Below are positions 44,647-54,757 of a stretch of DNA of 64,000 nt, piece by piece; positions within the stretch are counted from its first letter, which is position 1; each line of letters starts with the position of its first letter. Source of the stretch: Acidiferrobacter thiooxydans (lineage in GTDB: Bacteria > Pseudomonadota > Gammaproteobacteria > Acidiferrobacterales > Acidiferrobacteraceae); the NCBI RefSeq assembly GCF_003333315.1, contig NZ_PSYR01000001.1, positions 1,328,501 to 1,392,500 of the forward strand, read 5' to 3'. A model generated the notes under the pieces. The model was not told where the DNA came from. It saw nothing but the letters and a program-made list of their open reading frames with translations, and searched no databases. The position numbers were made by a program, and so were the translations under genes.

Positions 44647-45148
44647 GACGGGTGTTCCGCGTCGGCGTCCGGCGGTTGGGCCAAGCGAGCACCATAATAT
44701 GGGCCATGGCATTGCTAAGACCAAAACGAATCCCCGGCATCAGGGTTTCAATCAGCAGCAGGAGGATTGCCCGGGCGCCGTGCGCAAAAAAGGCCGCGAT
44801 AAGCATGGTCATGACCGCGGTGTCGACCATGGTACCTGGGCGGAACAGCCCGGCGGTCTGAAGGCGCGACAAGAGCGCCCCTGCGGCCAGGGCCGCCATG
44901 ATCGTGCCCAGGATCTCAGGGAAGGGCGGAAGACCATGGGGGCGATTATTCGGAAGGTATGGTGCACGGTAGAGGAGGTCGCCGCGCGCCGGAATCAGCA
45001 CAAACGCCGATCCTTGTCGGAATCCCGCGCTGTAAATGGCAACTGCGGCGCGGCCCACAACGTTTCCTCCATTCCCGGTTATGCATAGAGAGTCGGCCAT
45101 GTGCAGGGCATTGGCTATCCTGGTCAGACGGGGATGGGCGACGTTCAT
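44639..45148 (-). CDS. Small membrane protein upstream of NDH-2
   Basis: About 169 residues with two hydrophobic stretches, ILGTIMAALAAGALLS and TAVMTMLIAAFFAHGARAILLLLIE (in two pieces), near the C-terminus. The start ATG 45148 is uncertain and the N-terminal part shows no family signature. Its stop overlaps the NDH-2 start by 8 bases, which suggests coupling. Unknown function. Confidence 0.45.
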   Translation of the reverse strand: MNVAHPRLTRIANALHMADSLCITGNGGNVVGRAAVAIYSAGFRQGSAFVLIPARGDLLYRAPYLPNNRPHGLPPFPEILGTIMAALAAGALLSRLQTAGLFRPGTMVDTAVMTMLIAAFFAHGARAILLLLIETLMPGIRFGLSNAMAHIMVLAWPNRRTPTRNTRHG

Positions 45149-45460
45149 GTCCTCGGCCTGACGGCACACCCCAAAATCGGTCATCCGGCGGCGCAGGATG
45201 GCGCCTTCGTAAAACCCGGCGTTAGCGCTCGCGCGATGGCCCATGATCGCTGTGGGCGGTCGTCTGGGCGGTTCACGCCCGGCGTCGCCGGCGTGATCGC
45301 GACGCTTGCCGGATATCGTCTCTGGGCGTCGGTGGGCCCATGCGCGCACCCGCTCGGGATTCGGCACGCTGGCCAGGGTCGACAGCGCCGAACAAGCCGG
45401 CGGCCGCGCGAGAGTGCCACCGGCGCCTGAAGCGCTAACCAGAACGGGGGTCCCTATGAG
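45149..45460. other. Intergenic stretch
   Basis: About 310 bases between the SDR gene end and the small membrane protein start. Upstream in-frame codons could extend the membrane protein, but composition changes, so I see no clear gene. Confidence 0.4.
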
Positions 45461-46246
45461 CTACCCGCCATGTCGAAATTCTGGATAGATCAGCATGCCC
45501 CCGTCGACGGCGATGGTGGTGCCGGTGATGTAACTTGCCAGATCGCTTGCCAGGAAGGCCACCACTGAGGCGATCTCGGTGGGGGTACCGAGGCGCCCCA
45601 TGGAAATTTTGTCATCGAGATCCTTGAGCGAATTTGGATCATTCCAGACGTCCTCATTGATCGGCGTCTGGATGGCGCCCGGTGCGACCGCCACCACGCG
45701 GATCGCCTTGTCGGCAGTTTCCTGAGCCAGGGTTTTGGTGAACATCGACAAGCCGGCCTTGGCGCTCGTGTAAGCGCTATAGCCTTCCCAGGGAATGAAT
45801 TCGTGGACCGATGTGATATTGATGATGACACCGCGCCCGGCCTTGATCATATGAGGAAGGACGGTTCGCGCGCAGTAATAGGGTCCGAGCAGATCGACGG
45901 CCAGAACCTTCTGCCAATGCGCGGGATCGTCTTCGCCGACTGGTGCCCTTTGACCGTCGAGGCCCGCGTTATTGACAAGGATGTCAATCCCTCCCAGTGC
46001 CGCGCTGGCTTGCTGCATGAGGGTATTGACGGCGGCGGGATCGGAGAGGTCAGCGGCGAAGGCCTGAGCCTTGCCGCCTTGGCCGGTTATGGTCTTCACC
46101 ACCGTCTCGGCTTCCGCTTGTCCCTTGCGATAATGAACGGCTATCTGAGCGCCCGCCTGGGCCAGCGTTACCGCCATCGCCCGTCCCAGGCCCCCGCTTG
46201 CCCCTGTCACGAGCGCCCGTCGCCCGGAAAGATCTACCGTAATCAT
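45461..46246 (-). CDS. Short-chain dehydrogenase, glucose 1-dehydrogenase-like
   Basis: A 261-residue SDR. Cofactor motif: ALVTGASGGLGRAMAV. NNAG: ILVNNAGLDGQRAP. Catalytic triad: S in IINITSVHEFI, Y-x3-K in AYTSAKAGLSMF. ITGTTIAVDGGMLIYPEF closes it. Glucose/ribitol dehydrogenases have this form, oxidising glucose to gluconolactone. Its start overlaps the glucoamylase stop by 4 bases (ATGA), so the two are coupled; glucose released from alpha-glucan would be its substrate. Substrate is inferred. Confidence 0.85.
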   Translation of the reverse strand: MITVDLSGRRALVTGASGGLGRAMAVTLAQAGAQIAVHYRKGQAEAETVVKTITGQGGKAQAFAADLSDPAAVNTLMQQASAALGGIDILVNNAGLDGQRAPVGEDDPAHWQKVLAVDLLGPYYCARTVLPHMIKAGRGVIINITSVHEFIPWEGYSAYTSAKAGLSMFTKTLAQETADKAIRVVAVAPGAIQTPINEDVWNDPNSLKDLDDKISMGRLGTPTEIASVVAFLASDLASYITGTTIAVDGGMLIYPEFRHGG

Positions 46247-48597
46247 GCGCTACCTCCTGTGATATCGATGTGAATGTCCTCGCCGAGCCAAGCGCCGTCT
46301 ACCCAGTGAATCGTGAAATCTATGACGGTGCCGGCCGTCATCGTTCGCGTGGGCAGAATTGCCAGATGGGCAAGACCGTAATTTTCGGAGGGGATGTCGG
46401 TCAGGTCCTGCCAGCCGTTGTGACCGAAGTGTACGATAAATGGTGCCGGCAGCATGACGCGCAGCTCCTCATTGGCTTTCATATCGCGTGGGCGTTCCTT
46501 TAGGGTCCATAGACGAAAATCGAGATGCGGCCGCAGGCCATGGTAACGCGCGAACGTGTGAACCGGGCGGTCGACCGGATATCCGAGTATGCGGCTGTGG
46601 CAGAGCTTGATGAATTCGGCGTGGGCCCAAACCAAAGGCATCGCCGACCCGCTCGGCTTGCCGGGAAATAGCCCACGTTCAGGGATGGCTGGGCTATCCC
46701 ATATCTGCTCGGGCAAGAGGCCGCCGACCCCGGCCATGCGGCTCATTGCCTGCAGGTAGGGCAACGGATCTTCGCCTGCGCAGATCGCATAGTGGCCGCG
46801 TTCCCCCGCCAAAAGCGGCCAGCCCCGTCCGATGCCGCTGCCATCGAAAGGAGAGCCGTCGACATGTTCGCCATAACCATCGTCATTGTAGCGATGCCAG
46901 ACCGGGCCGCTTGGGGTATCGCTCTTTAGCAGACCATCCATGACGACGACCGACTCCGCTATCCGTGGATCGTCTGCGCGGCGCAAGCCGTAGCGGACGA
47001 GCTGCAAAAAATCATTGGAGATCTGCTTATCGGCGGCCAGTTGCGGGTTGTCTGACCGGTTCTTGATCGGTACCGTCTCCTGTTCGGCGTGGCTGTCGCG
47101 CAGTATGTCGGCGGGGGTCATGCGGATATAGTGGCCGGTGACCCCGAACTGGTGGGCAAGCTCGCTTCCCTGGGCGTAGGTCCAGGCCTCGATATGCCTA
47201 TTCCAGTGATCGGCGACCATCAGTGCGAGCGTGCGCGCCTTATCGTCGAGGTAGGGAGCGCCTTCCACGAGCGCGGCGATCGCGACCGCCAGAGTAAAGG
47301 CGTTGACGCCGCTGTCTTCTTCCCACCGATCCTGGGTGGTGACAGGACCTTCGCGAACGATAAAGCGCAGCGCCCGAAAAACCATACCGTGGATGGGGAC
47401 ATCGTTCAGGGCGTGCTGGGCGTCAAGGGCGGCGGCCAACAGTACCGGAAAGCCGGCCTCATCGAGTTGCACCCCCTGCCAAAAGGGTTTTCCGTTGAGC
47501 CATTGGTTTTGAAACCAGTGACCGTCGGCCTGTTGGGTGCTGATGAGGTAGGTGAGGACCTGACGGGCCTCGATATGAGCGCCCATAGCAAGCAGGGCCC
47601 CGGCGCTCTCTACTAGGTCGCGTGACCATACGAGGTGATAGCCGCCCAGGCTATCATTTGCCTCGCCCCAGGGGATCGACAGACTGGCCACCAGGGCCCC
47701 TGGGAAGGTGCGGTCTTCGTGAATCTTCAGGACATTGGCCGAACGGAGATAGAGGGTCTCGATGGCGGCCGGCAGATGGCGGGCGAGTTGCGCAGACAGG
47801 GGATGGGCGTCGTGCCAGGCCTGCCAATGTGCCGTATAGAGATTGAGACACGGGCCGAATCCCTGGGCAAGCGATGACCAGGCGTTGGTGGCGGCCGCCT
47901 CCTTGCTGCTGCCAAGGCCAAGTGCCAGTGTCCCGGAGCGGGGGAGTTCCGCAGCCAGGGCGACTTCACCGGGTCCCGCTTCATCATACTGCCAGGACAT
48001 GCGTCCATGCTGATGAAAATCCTGCCAGAGATCACTAGCCCCTACCTCACCCACTGAGCTGCGGACCAGAGCCGCATCGCCGCTGGCTGTTCGGCAAGTC
48101 AGGGTTAGACCAAACGGTCCCTGTTCCGCCCATAGCACGGGACGCCCGGCCCATGTGTCGACCCATGCATGGTTACGTTGCGCATCCTCGCCGAGACGGG
48201 CGGCACACAGGACATAGGGGCGCATAGCGCTGTCACCGCGGAGCGTGAAATCGATCAGCAGGACATCGCGTTGGGGATCGGGACAGACGCGAAATGTCAT
48301 TTCGAAGCGGGGGTGGTGATGGGTTATGGTGGGCAGAGGCACGCGCGGGTCGTGGAGGTCGATATGAGGCTCCGGGAGGGCCTTCAGTTCCTGCCAGAAG
48401 CCTTGATCGTCGGCGATAATAAAGCCGAGGTCACGGATCTGAGGGATATCGATGCTGGGATAAAAAACCTCGGTGATAATGCCGTATCCCACCGTGAACC
48501 AGACCTTGGATGTGCCTAGCGCCGTGCCGACACAGTCTTTGCGTGCGGTCGACCAGACGGGATGTCGCCATGTGGCAGATGGTGCCTTGCATGACAT
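46243..48597 (-). CDS. GH15 glucan 1,4-alpha-glucosidase (glucoamylase)
   Basis: A 784-residue protein of glycoside hydrolase family 15 that trims glucose from alpha-glucans. The first about 260 residues form the N-terminal beta domain. The catalytic (alpha/alpha)6 domain includes the general acid in GYHLVWSRDLVESAGA (about residue 335), WNRHIEAWTYAQGSELAHQFGV (two pieces), and the late glutamate in WAHAEFIKLCHS (about residue 690). No signal peptide is seen, so it acts in the cytoplasm, on glycogen or maltodextrin. It overlaps the SDR gene and so likely feeds it glucose. Confidence 0.88.
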   Translation of the reverse strand: MSCKAPSATWRHPVWSTARKDCVGTALGTSKVWFTVGYGIITEVFYPSIDIPQIRDLGFIIADDQGFWQELKALPEPHIDLHDPRVPLPTITHHHPRFEMTFRVCPDPQRDVLLIDFTLRGDSAMRPYVLCAARLGEDAQRNHAWVDTWAGRPVLWAEQGPFGLTLTCRTASGDAALVRSSVGEVGASDLWQDFHQHGRMSWQYDEAGPGEVALAAELPRSGTLALGLGSSKEAAATNAWSSLAQGFGPCLNLYTAHWQAWHDAHPLSAQLARHLPAAIETLYLRSANVLKIHEDRTFPGALVASLSIPWGEANDSLGGYHLVWSRDLVESAGALLAMGAHIEARQVLTYLISTQQADGHWFQNQWLNGKPFWQGVQLDEAGFPVLLAAALDAQHALNDVPIHGMVFRALRFIVREGPVTTQDRWEEDSGVNAFTLAVAIAALVEGAPYLDDKARTLALMVADHWNRHIEAWTYAQGSELAHQFGVTGHYIRMTPADILRDSHAEQETVPIKNRSDNPQLAADKQISNDFLQLVRYGLRRADDPRIAESVVVMDGLLKSDTPSGPVWHRYNDDGYGEHVDGSPFDGSGIGRGWPLLAGERGHYAICAGEDPLPYLQAMSRMAGVGGLLPEQIWDSPAIPERGLFPGKPSGSAMPLVWAHAEFIKLCHSRILGYPVDRPVHTFARYHGLRPHLDFRLWTLKERPRDMKANEELRVMLPAPFIVHFGHNGWQDLTDIPSENYGLAHLAILPTRTMTAGTVIDFTIHWVDGAWLGEDIHIDITGGSA

Positions 48598-49538
48598 GAG
48601 GGTTCCTCCCGGGATCGTGTTTTGTTCCTTATCTTGTTAGGAGTAGACCGCAAGCGGCCTCAAAAGTGCAATGGGACGAATGATCACTCCCAATTGTCTC
48701 ATTATGCGCTTTTGTCTGGAGATCGATACTCTCTGGCGGGCTATGTTCGGTAAGGCGGCGGCGTCGCGTACGCCTGGCATGACCCGCGGCGCGCCGGATC
48801 CTCGTCTGTACAATCACGTGCGGGCCGGCTTTCGGTGCGCGCGCCGGGATGTCCGTTTCGCCTGAGGGCTTATCCGTAAAGGAGCGTTTCAGGAGTGTCG
48901 GCCCCCTGGGTCGCCACGATCCCCGAGGTGCACACCCCGGTCCGCTCGGTGTGCGCATCGTCGGCATGTGCCACGGCCCGCGGCGTCGGTGCCGGACCCC
49001 CACAGCGGTCCGGCGGATCGACACGACCGTGAGTGGCCCAAGTCCTGCCATGGGTCGGTAAGCGGCGCGGGGCCGATCGCGATCGCTGCACGGCGCGCAC
49101 CCACCTACTATACGCAGGGATTGTATTCACACCGAAGCCACCAAAAATCCACAAGAGAACTGGTGCCGTCCTGCGACATTTGGCACGGGCCCGACGGTAC
49201 TTCTTTCGAATGGCCCTTACCGTCCCATTGTGGGTGGCGCAATATGGATTCCATCATATCCTAGGATAGTACATGGGATTTACATCAATAAAACGTCAGA
49301 GTTAGCCCCTAAAGCCAGATTGACTTCAAATCGATGCCATCCTAACCACCCATAACTACGCTTGGGATCGGCGTCGCGATCCGCAAATGATGCTACGGCC
49401 CTACCGGGCCGTTGCCTGTTGAGAGCACTCAACAAGAATCAACGCTTCGCAGTATACGGCATTATGATCATAGGCCAAATGCGCAAGATCAACAGTAGGA
49501 CACCGTTATGATTATACTCTTAGAAAATAGGAGTGCTT
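48598..49538. other. Stretch without recognised genes
   Basis: Divergent upstream regions of the glucoamylase and lipoamide dehydrogenase genes with AT-rich sequence near 49270-49530. Frames inside are arginine-rich and lack motifs. A GGAGG-like ribosome binding site for the glucoamylase lies at about 48602. Confidence 0.45.
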
Positions 49539-50927
49539 ATGAAAAAACCGGAGACGATCGACGTTTTAACGATTGGCGCGGGGGGCGGGGCCTACCCGGC
49601 CGCCTTTTGGTTGGCGAAAAGGGCGCAGCGTGTGGTCATGGTGGACCCCAAAGGGGTCATGAGCGGGAATTGTCTGGCGGAAGGTTGTGTGCCGTCCAAG
49701 GCGGTGCGCGAAATGGCGCGCCACGTTACGCGCCATCGCCGCTTCGAGTCTTATGGGATGGGTGGCGAGCCTACGATAGATTACAGAAAAATTATCGCCC
49801 ATAAGGACAATGTACAAAGGTCCCGTTACCTCCAGCACGGGGAAGAGCTGGCGCGATCGAGAAATATCGAGCTCATCAAAGGACGGGCGAGCCTGCAAGA
49901 CCCTCATACCGTGACGGTTGAGACGGATGCGGGGGACCGCCGCTATACCGTCCGTCACATTATCGTAGCAAGCGGCGCGGATGTCTTTGTGCCGTCGATC
50001 CCCGGGGCGGAACTGTGTCTGACCAGTAGTGATTTGTATCGCTTGAACCCGACGGTGAAGGTCCTGCCGCAGACGCTCACGGTGATAGGAGGCGGCTATA
50101 TTGGTGTAGAGACCGCATCGTTTTATGCCGCATTGGGCGTTCACGTAACGGTATTGCAGCGGGGTCGTCAGCTGCTATCTGGCATGGACCCGGATATGGT
50201 GGCAATGCTCGTGCCTTTGCTAGATCCCCGTATTCGCGTGATGTTCGAGATCGATGTCGACCGCATAGAGCAGGGGGTACATGGCATGACGGTGCATTAT
50301 CGTCAAGGTGACTTCAGTGGCAAAGAGTTGAGCGATCAGGTGCTGATCGCGGCCGGACGCAGGCCGGTCCTACCTGAGGGGCTCGCCGCACTCGATATTG
50401 AGGCCGGTCACACCGGTATTGCGGTAAACGGTGCGCTACAGACATCGCATCCTCATATCTATGCGTGTGGCGATGTTAATGGACGAGTGCCGCTGTTTCA
50501 TGCCGCCGTCCGCGAGTCTCTGGTCGCCGCTCATAATATCATGGCCGGGGATGTGGCGGCCGATACTATGGATTTTACGAATGTCCCGACCACGGTATTT
50601 ACCTTGCCGGCCGCAGCCTATGTCGGCATGACCCGGACCGCCGCGGCCCAGAGGGGCGTGGCGGTCGTAGAGGCCGGGTATGAATTTTTGGAGGATTCGC
50701 GGGCCCAGATTTTTGGCGAGACAGGCGGTGGTCTGCGGTTATTCTTCGAGCCTAGGTCCTTGCGCCTGATAGGAGGTTGGGTCGTGGGAATAGATGCCGG
50801 CAATCTCATCGGTGAAATCGGCTTGGCGTGCGCAAACGGCTTGACGGCACAACAGCTGGCGGCATTCGCGGATCAGCATCCCATGACGTCCGAGGGTATC
50901 GGTCATGCGGCCCGCAGTCTGCTTTAG
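49539..50927 (+). CDS. Dihydrolipoamide dehydrogenase-type flavoprotein
   Basis: A 462-residue pyridine nucleotide-disulphide oxidoreductase. FAD motif: LTIGAGGGAYPAAFWLA. Redox-active pair: NCLAEGCVPSKAV (C-x4-C). NAD motif: TVIGGGYIGVETASFY. C-terminal catalytic dyad HPMTSEG (H-x4-E). It should be active; substrate could be lipoamide of a 2-oxoacid dehydrogenase or another dithiol. It precedes ppsA by 35 bases, so they may form one transcript. No E1/E2 genes are in the window. Confidence 0.85.
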   Translation: MKKPETIDVLTIGAGGGAYPAAFWLAKRAQRVVMVDPKGVMSGNCLAEGCVPSKAVREMARHVTRHRRFESYGMGGEPTIDYRKIIAHKDNVQRSRYLQHGEELARSRNIELIKGRASLQDPHTVTVETDAGDRRYTVRHIIVASGADVFVPSIPGAELCLTSSDLYRLNPTVKVLPQTLTVIGGGYIGVETASFYAALGVHVTVLQRGRQLLSGMDPDMVAMLVPLLDPRIRVMFEIDVDRIEQGVHGMTVHYRQGDFSGKELSDQVLIAAGRRPVLPEGLAALDIEAGHTGIAVNGALQTSHPHIYACGDVNGRVPLFHAAVRESLVAAHNIMAGDVAADTMDFTNVPTTVFTLPAAAYVGMTRTAAAQRGVAVVEAGYEFLEDSRAQIFGETGGGLRLFFEPRSLRLIGGWVVGIDAGNLIGEIGLACANGLTAQQLAAFADQHPMTSEGIGHAARSLL

Positions 50928-50962
50928 GCGCATGCGCCCACAATCAGGTGGAGGGGAGTGCT

Positions 50963-53407
50963 ATGGCAGAGGGGAAACCGTATAAGTACATCAAGTTTTT
51001 CGACGAAATCGGCATAAATGATGTGGCGTCCGTTGGTGGCAAGAATGCGTCTTTGGGGGAGATGTACAGCAAATTGGATGCCGAAGGCATCAAGGTACCC
51101 TACGGGTTTGCAGTGACCGCCGACGCCTATCGCGCCATGCTCGATCAGGCGCAGGCCTGGGAGCCGCTGCGGGCCGCTCTCAATGGCATCAATTCCGGCG
51201 ATATCATCGATCTGAGCCGCCGCGCCAAGCAAGCGCGCAATCTCGTTTATGGGGCCGGACTGCCGCCTGATTTGGTGACGGAGATCCGCGCCGCATATGG
51301 ACGACTGAAGGCCAAATACGGGGAGGACGTGAGTCTTGCCGTGCGCAGTTCCGCGACCGCCGAGGATCTTCCTACGGCAAGTTTTGCCGGCCAGCAGGAT
51401 ACCTATCTCAATGTGCAGGGTGAGGAGGTGTTACTGGACGCGTGCCGGCGCTGCTTTGCGAGTCTTTTTACGGATCGGGCCATCCATTATCGCATCGATC
51501 AGGGATTTGACCATTTTAAGGTGGCCCTTTCTATCGGTGTTATGAAAATGGTGCGCTCGGACCTTGCGGCATCCGGCGTCATGTTTTCTCTCGATACCGA
51601 AACGGGATTTCCGGATGTCGTCTTTATCACCGCATCCTATGGCCTTGGCGAGAATGTCGTACAAGGGTCTGTCGATCCGGATGAGTTCTACGTACATAAG
51701 CCGACTTACGTGCAAGGGTACCGCGCCGTGTTACGCCGTACGCTAGGCGGCAAAAAAATCAAGATGATCTATGCAACCGGCGGCACGCGTGAATTGACCC
51801 GGAATGTGCCGACTTCTCCCGAAGAGCGTGCCCATTATTGCCTGAGCGATGCCGAGGTGTTCATCCTCACGGATTACGCCATTAAGATCGAAAAGCATTA
51901 CAGCACAAAAGCCGGGTACGGAAAACCGATGGACATGGAATGGGCCAAGGACGGATTGGACGGGCAATTGTATGTGGTCCAGGCGCGCCCTGAGACCGTA
52001 GCATCGCAACGTCGCGAGAACAGACTGGAGGTCTACCACCTAAAGGGAAGGGGAGAGGTTGCCGCAACCGGACGGGCCGTCGGTGCCAGGGTCGCCAGCG
52101 GCACCGTGCGTGTGATCAAGGACGTGGAGCACCTGTCCCGGTTCCGCCCCGGGGAGGTCTTGGTGGCCGATACGACTACCCCCGATTGGGAGCCCGTGAT
52201 GAAAATCGCGGCGGGTATTGTAACGAACCGCGGTGGGCGCACCTGCCATGCCGCCATAATTGCCCGGGAGCTTGGCATCCCCGCGGTGATCGGCGCTGAT
52301 GACGCCACCGATGTATTGCGCGACGGGGACATAGTGACTGTGTCCTGTGCCGAGGGGGATATTGGCCGGATCTACCGTGGCAGTATCCCATTCGACATTG
52401 AGCGCACCGATCTTGCGTCGCTACCGCGCCCGAAAACAAAGATCATGATCAACCTGGGCAATCCCGAGATCGCGTTTGGGACAAGCCTCATCCCCAACGA
52501 TGGCGTGGGTTTGGCGCGAATGGAGTTTATCATAAGCGGGCACATCAAAGTGCACCCCATGGCGCTGCTGCACCCGGAACGGGTCGCTGATGCCCATGTC
52601 CGCGCAGAGATCGCGCGAATCACCCAGGGCTATCCGGATGGCGCGGCCTATTTTGTGGAACGTCTCTCCGAGGGGGTGGGTATGATAGCGGGCGCATTCT
52701 ATCCCAAACCTGTCATTGTCCGAATGTCGGATTTTAAGACGAATGAATATGCCGCGTTGATGGGGGGAAAAGACTTTGAGCCTGTCGAGAGCAACCCCAT
52801 GCTGGGTTTCCGTGGCGCCTCGCGCTACGCCCACCCCGCCTACGCGGAGGGGTTTAGCCTGGAGTGTGCCGCCATGCAACGAGTAAGAGGGACCATGGGA
52901 TTGACGAACGTCATTCTCATGCTGCCCTTCGTACGGCGTGTGGGCGAGGCGGATCAGGTGATCGCGAAAATGGCCGAGCAGGGTCTTATCCGCGGTCACA
53001 ACGGACTCCAGATATACGCTATGTGCGAGATCCCCAATAACATCGTTCTTATAGACGAGTTCGCCAAGCGTTTCGACGGCTTTTCTATCGGCTCCAACGA
53101 CCTGACACAGCTCGTCTTGGGCGTAGATAGGGATTCTGAGATCGTGGCATTTGATTACGATGAACGCGACGAAGGGGTCAAGGCCATGATTCGGCTTGCG
53201 GTAGAGGGGTGTCGCCGCAATGGTATTCACTCCGGCTTATGCGGGCAGGCACCGTCGGACTATCCAGAAATGGCTCAGTATCTCGTGGAGATCGGGATTG
53301 AATCCATCAGCCTCAACCCGGACACGGTTCTTGCGACCACGCGCCATGTGCTTGAGGTAGAAAAGCGCCTGTCTTCGCTATCCGTGGCGCGCGACAAGAA
53401 ACATTAG
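50963..53407 (+). CDS. ppsA: Phosphoenolpyruvate synthase
   Basis: PpsA converts pyruvate plus ATP to PEP, AMP and phosphate. The 814-residue protein has the normal length. Start ATG 50963 has a GGAGGGGAG. ATP-grasp-like N-terminal domain: VRSSATAEDLPTASFAGQQD. Phospho-histidine loop: GGRTCHAAIIARELGIPAV. C-terminal TIM-barrel domain: MLGFRGASRYAHPAY and the catalytic cysteine loop IHSGLCGQAPSDYPE. It lies by lipoamide dehydrogenase and near a PFOR operon, suggesting a gluconeogenic link from pyruvate. Confidence 0.95.
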   Translation: MAEGKPYKYIKFFDEIGINDVASVGGKNASLGEMYSKLDAEGIKVPYGFAVTADAYRAMLDQAQAWEPLRAALNGINSGDIIDLSRRAKQARNLVYGAGLPPDLVTEIRAAYGRLKAKYGEDVSLAVRSSATAEDLPTASFAGQQDTYLNVQGEEVLLDACRRCFASLFTDRAIHYRIDQGFDHFKVALSIGVMKMVRSDLAASGVMFSLDTETGFPDVVFITASYGLGENVVQGSVDPDEFYVHKPTYVQGYRAVLRRTLGGKKIKMIYATGGTRELTRNVPTSPEERAHYCLSDAEVFILTDYAIKIEKHYSTKAGYGKPMDMEWAKDGLDGQLYVVQARPETVASQRRENRLEVYHLKGRGEVAATGRAVGARVASGTVRVIKDVEHLSRFRPGEVLVADTTTPDWEPVMKIAAGIVTNRGGRTCHAAIIARELGIPAVIGADDATDVLRDGDIVTVSCAEGDIGRIYRGSIPFDIERTDLASLPRPKTKIMINLGNPEIAFGTSLIPNDGVGLARMEFIISGHIKVHPMALLHPERVADAHVRAEIARITQGYPDGAAYFVERLSEGVGMIAGAFYPKPVIVRMSDFKTNEYAALMGGKDFEPVESNPMLGFRGASRYAHPAYAEGFSLECAAMQRVRGTMGLTNVILMLPFVRRVGEADQVIAKMAEQGLIRGHNGLQIYAMCEIPNNIVLIDEFAKRFDGFSIGSNDLTQLVLGVDRDSEIVAFDYDERDEGVKAMIRLAVEGCRRNGIHSGLCGQAPSDYPEMAQYLVEIGIESISLNPDTVLATTRHVLEVEKRLSSLSVARDKKH

Positions 53408-53677
53408 AAAAATATATGCAAACCCCAATGGGGCGCACAATGTTAGTGTTCGGGATCAGATGAAAAGCGCATCGGGATGCGAAATGCGATCCCGAACGTA
53501 TTTGTAATGAAGGGGGCGCTATTGTCAGTCGCTAGGCCCAATTGGAAATAGGGGCGGGCGTACATGAAAGTCGGCCGCCAGGCACTACAAATTATGCCGT
53601 ACGATACGGATACGGCCACTTATCATATATCGCCAAAGCCGATATATGTTGCGTCCAGACCATAACAGGAGACGCCG

Positions 53678-54604
53678 ATGACGCTTGCGAGCCTCGAGGC
53701 AGTACTGGACCTTGCCGCATCGTTGCCTCGCCTGCGAGCGGCGGTGGTTGATGCGGGCGAAGAATGCGTTCTTCGCGCCGCCTGCGAGGCGCATGATCAT
53801 GGGTTTATCGAGCCCATTTTGATCGGCGATAAAGGCCGTATCGGGCAGCTTTTGGAAACGATGCCTTCTGATGGCGGTGATCGTCACGTGTTCCGCATTA
53901 TACCTGCCAGCAACTCTGAGGAAGCTGCCGAGAAAGGCGTCGAGATGGCTATCGCAGGGGACGCGCAGATTGTTATTAAAGGCCACATTCATAGCGATGT
54001 CTTCCTTCACTCGATTTTAGCGAAACTGCGGATCGGCCGCAGGCTATCGCATGTGTTTATTGCCGAGCTAAAGACCTACGAAAAATTGCTTTTTATAACA
54101 GATGCGGCAGTGAATATCAGCCCAGATCTGCGTGATAAGGCCGCCATTTTACAAAACGCCATTGATTTGGCGCACTTGCTCGATATAACGGAACCGCAAG
54201 TGGCCTGCATTTCGGCAGTTGAGGTCATAAATCCGGCCATCCCCTCGACTATAGACGCGGCCTGCCTGGCGAAAATGGCCGACCGCGGACAGATTATCGG
54301 TGCACGAGTCGATGGACCGCTGGCTTTCGATAACGCGATATCGGCGGAATCAGCACGAGTCAAAGGAATTCGTAGTAGTGTGTCAGGACACGCCGATATT
54401 TTGCTTGTACCAGACCTGGTTTCCGGAAATATTCTGGCCAAGGATCTGGAATACCTGGCGGGTGCCACGCTGGCAGGACTTGTGCTAGGCGCCCGGGTGC
54501 CGATCATTCTTACTTCCCGATCCGATCCGCCGCGCGCGCGGCTCGTCTCGGCAGCCCTGGCCGTTGTGATGAACGATCGTCTTTCAAAAAGAACCCCTGC
54601 CTGA
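53678..54604 (+). CDS. Phosphate acetyl/butyryltransferase family protein
   Basis: A 308-residue PTA/PTB-type enzyme, exchanging CoA and phosphate on acyl groups. It starts MTLASLEAVLDLAASLPRLR, carries EEAAEKGVEMAIAGDAQIVIKGH, ADGPLAFD-type RVDGPLAFDNAISAESARVKG, and ILLVPDLVSGNILAKDLEYL, all typical of phosphate butyryltransferases. No kinase partner gene is next to it. With ppsA and PFOR nearby it may handle acetyl- or acyl-phosphate. Substrate specificity is open. Confidence 0.82.
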   Translation: MTLASLEAVLDLAASLPRLRAAVVDAGEECVLRAACEAHDHGFIEPILIGDKGRIGQLLETMPSDGGDRHVFRIIPASNSEEAAEKGVEMAIAGDAQIVIKGHIHSDVFLHSILAKLRIGRRLSHVFIAELKTYEKLLFITDAAVNISPDLRDKAAILQNAIDLAHLLDITEPQVACISAVEVINPAIPSTIDAACLAKMADRGQIIGARVDGPLAFDNAISAESARVKGIRSSVSGHADILLVPDLVSGNILAKDLEYLAGATLAGLVLGARVPIILTSRSDPPRARLVSAALAVVMNDRLSKRTPA

Positions 54605-54757
54605 GCGGTAGCCATAGGAACCGTTAACGCGCCAACGATCGTGGCTACGCCATGATCCAAAAAAGAGGCCGATTGCTCGTTCGGCGGCGGTCACGCCAAG
54701 GCCATATCGAAAAAAAGGGCAAAACGGGACGATGTGTAACGCTTGAGGAGGTGGGCT

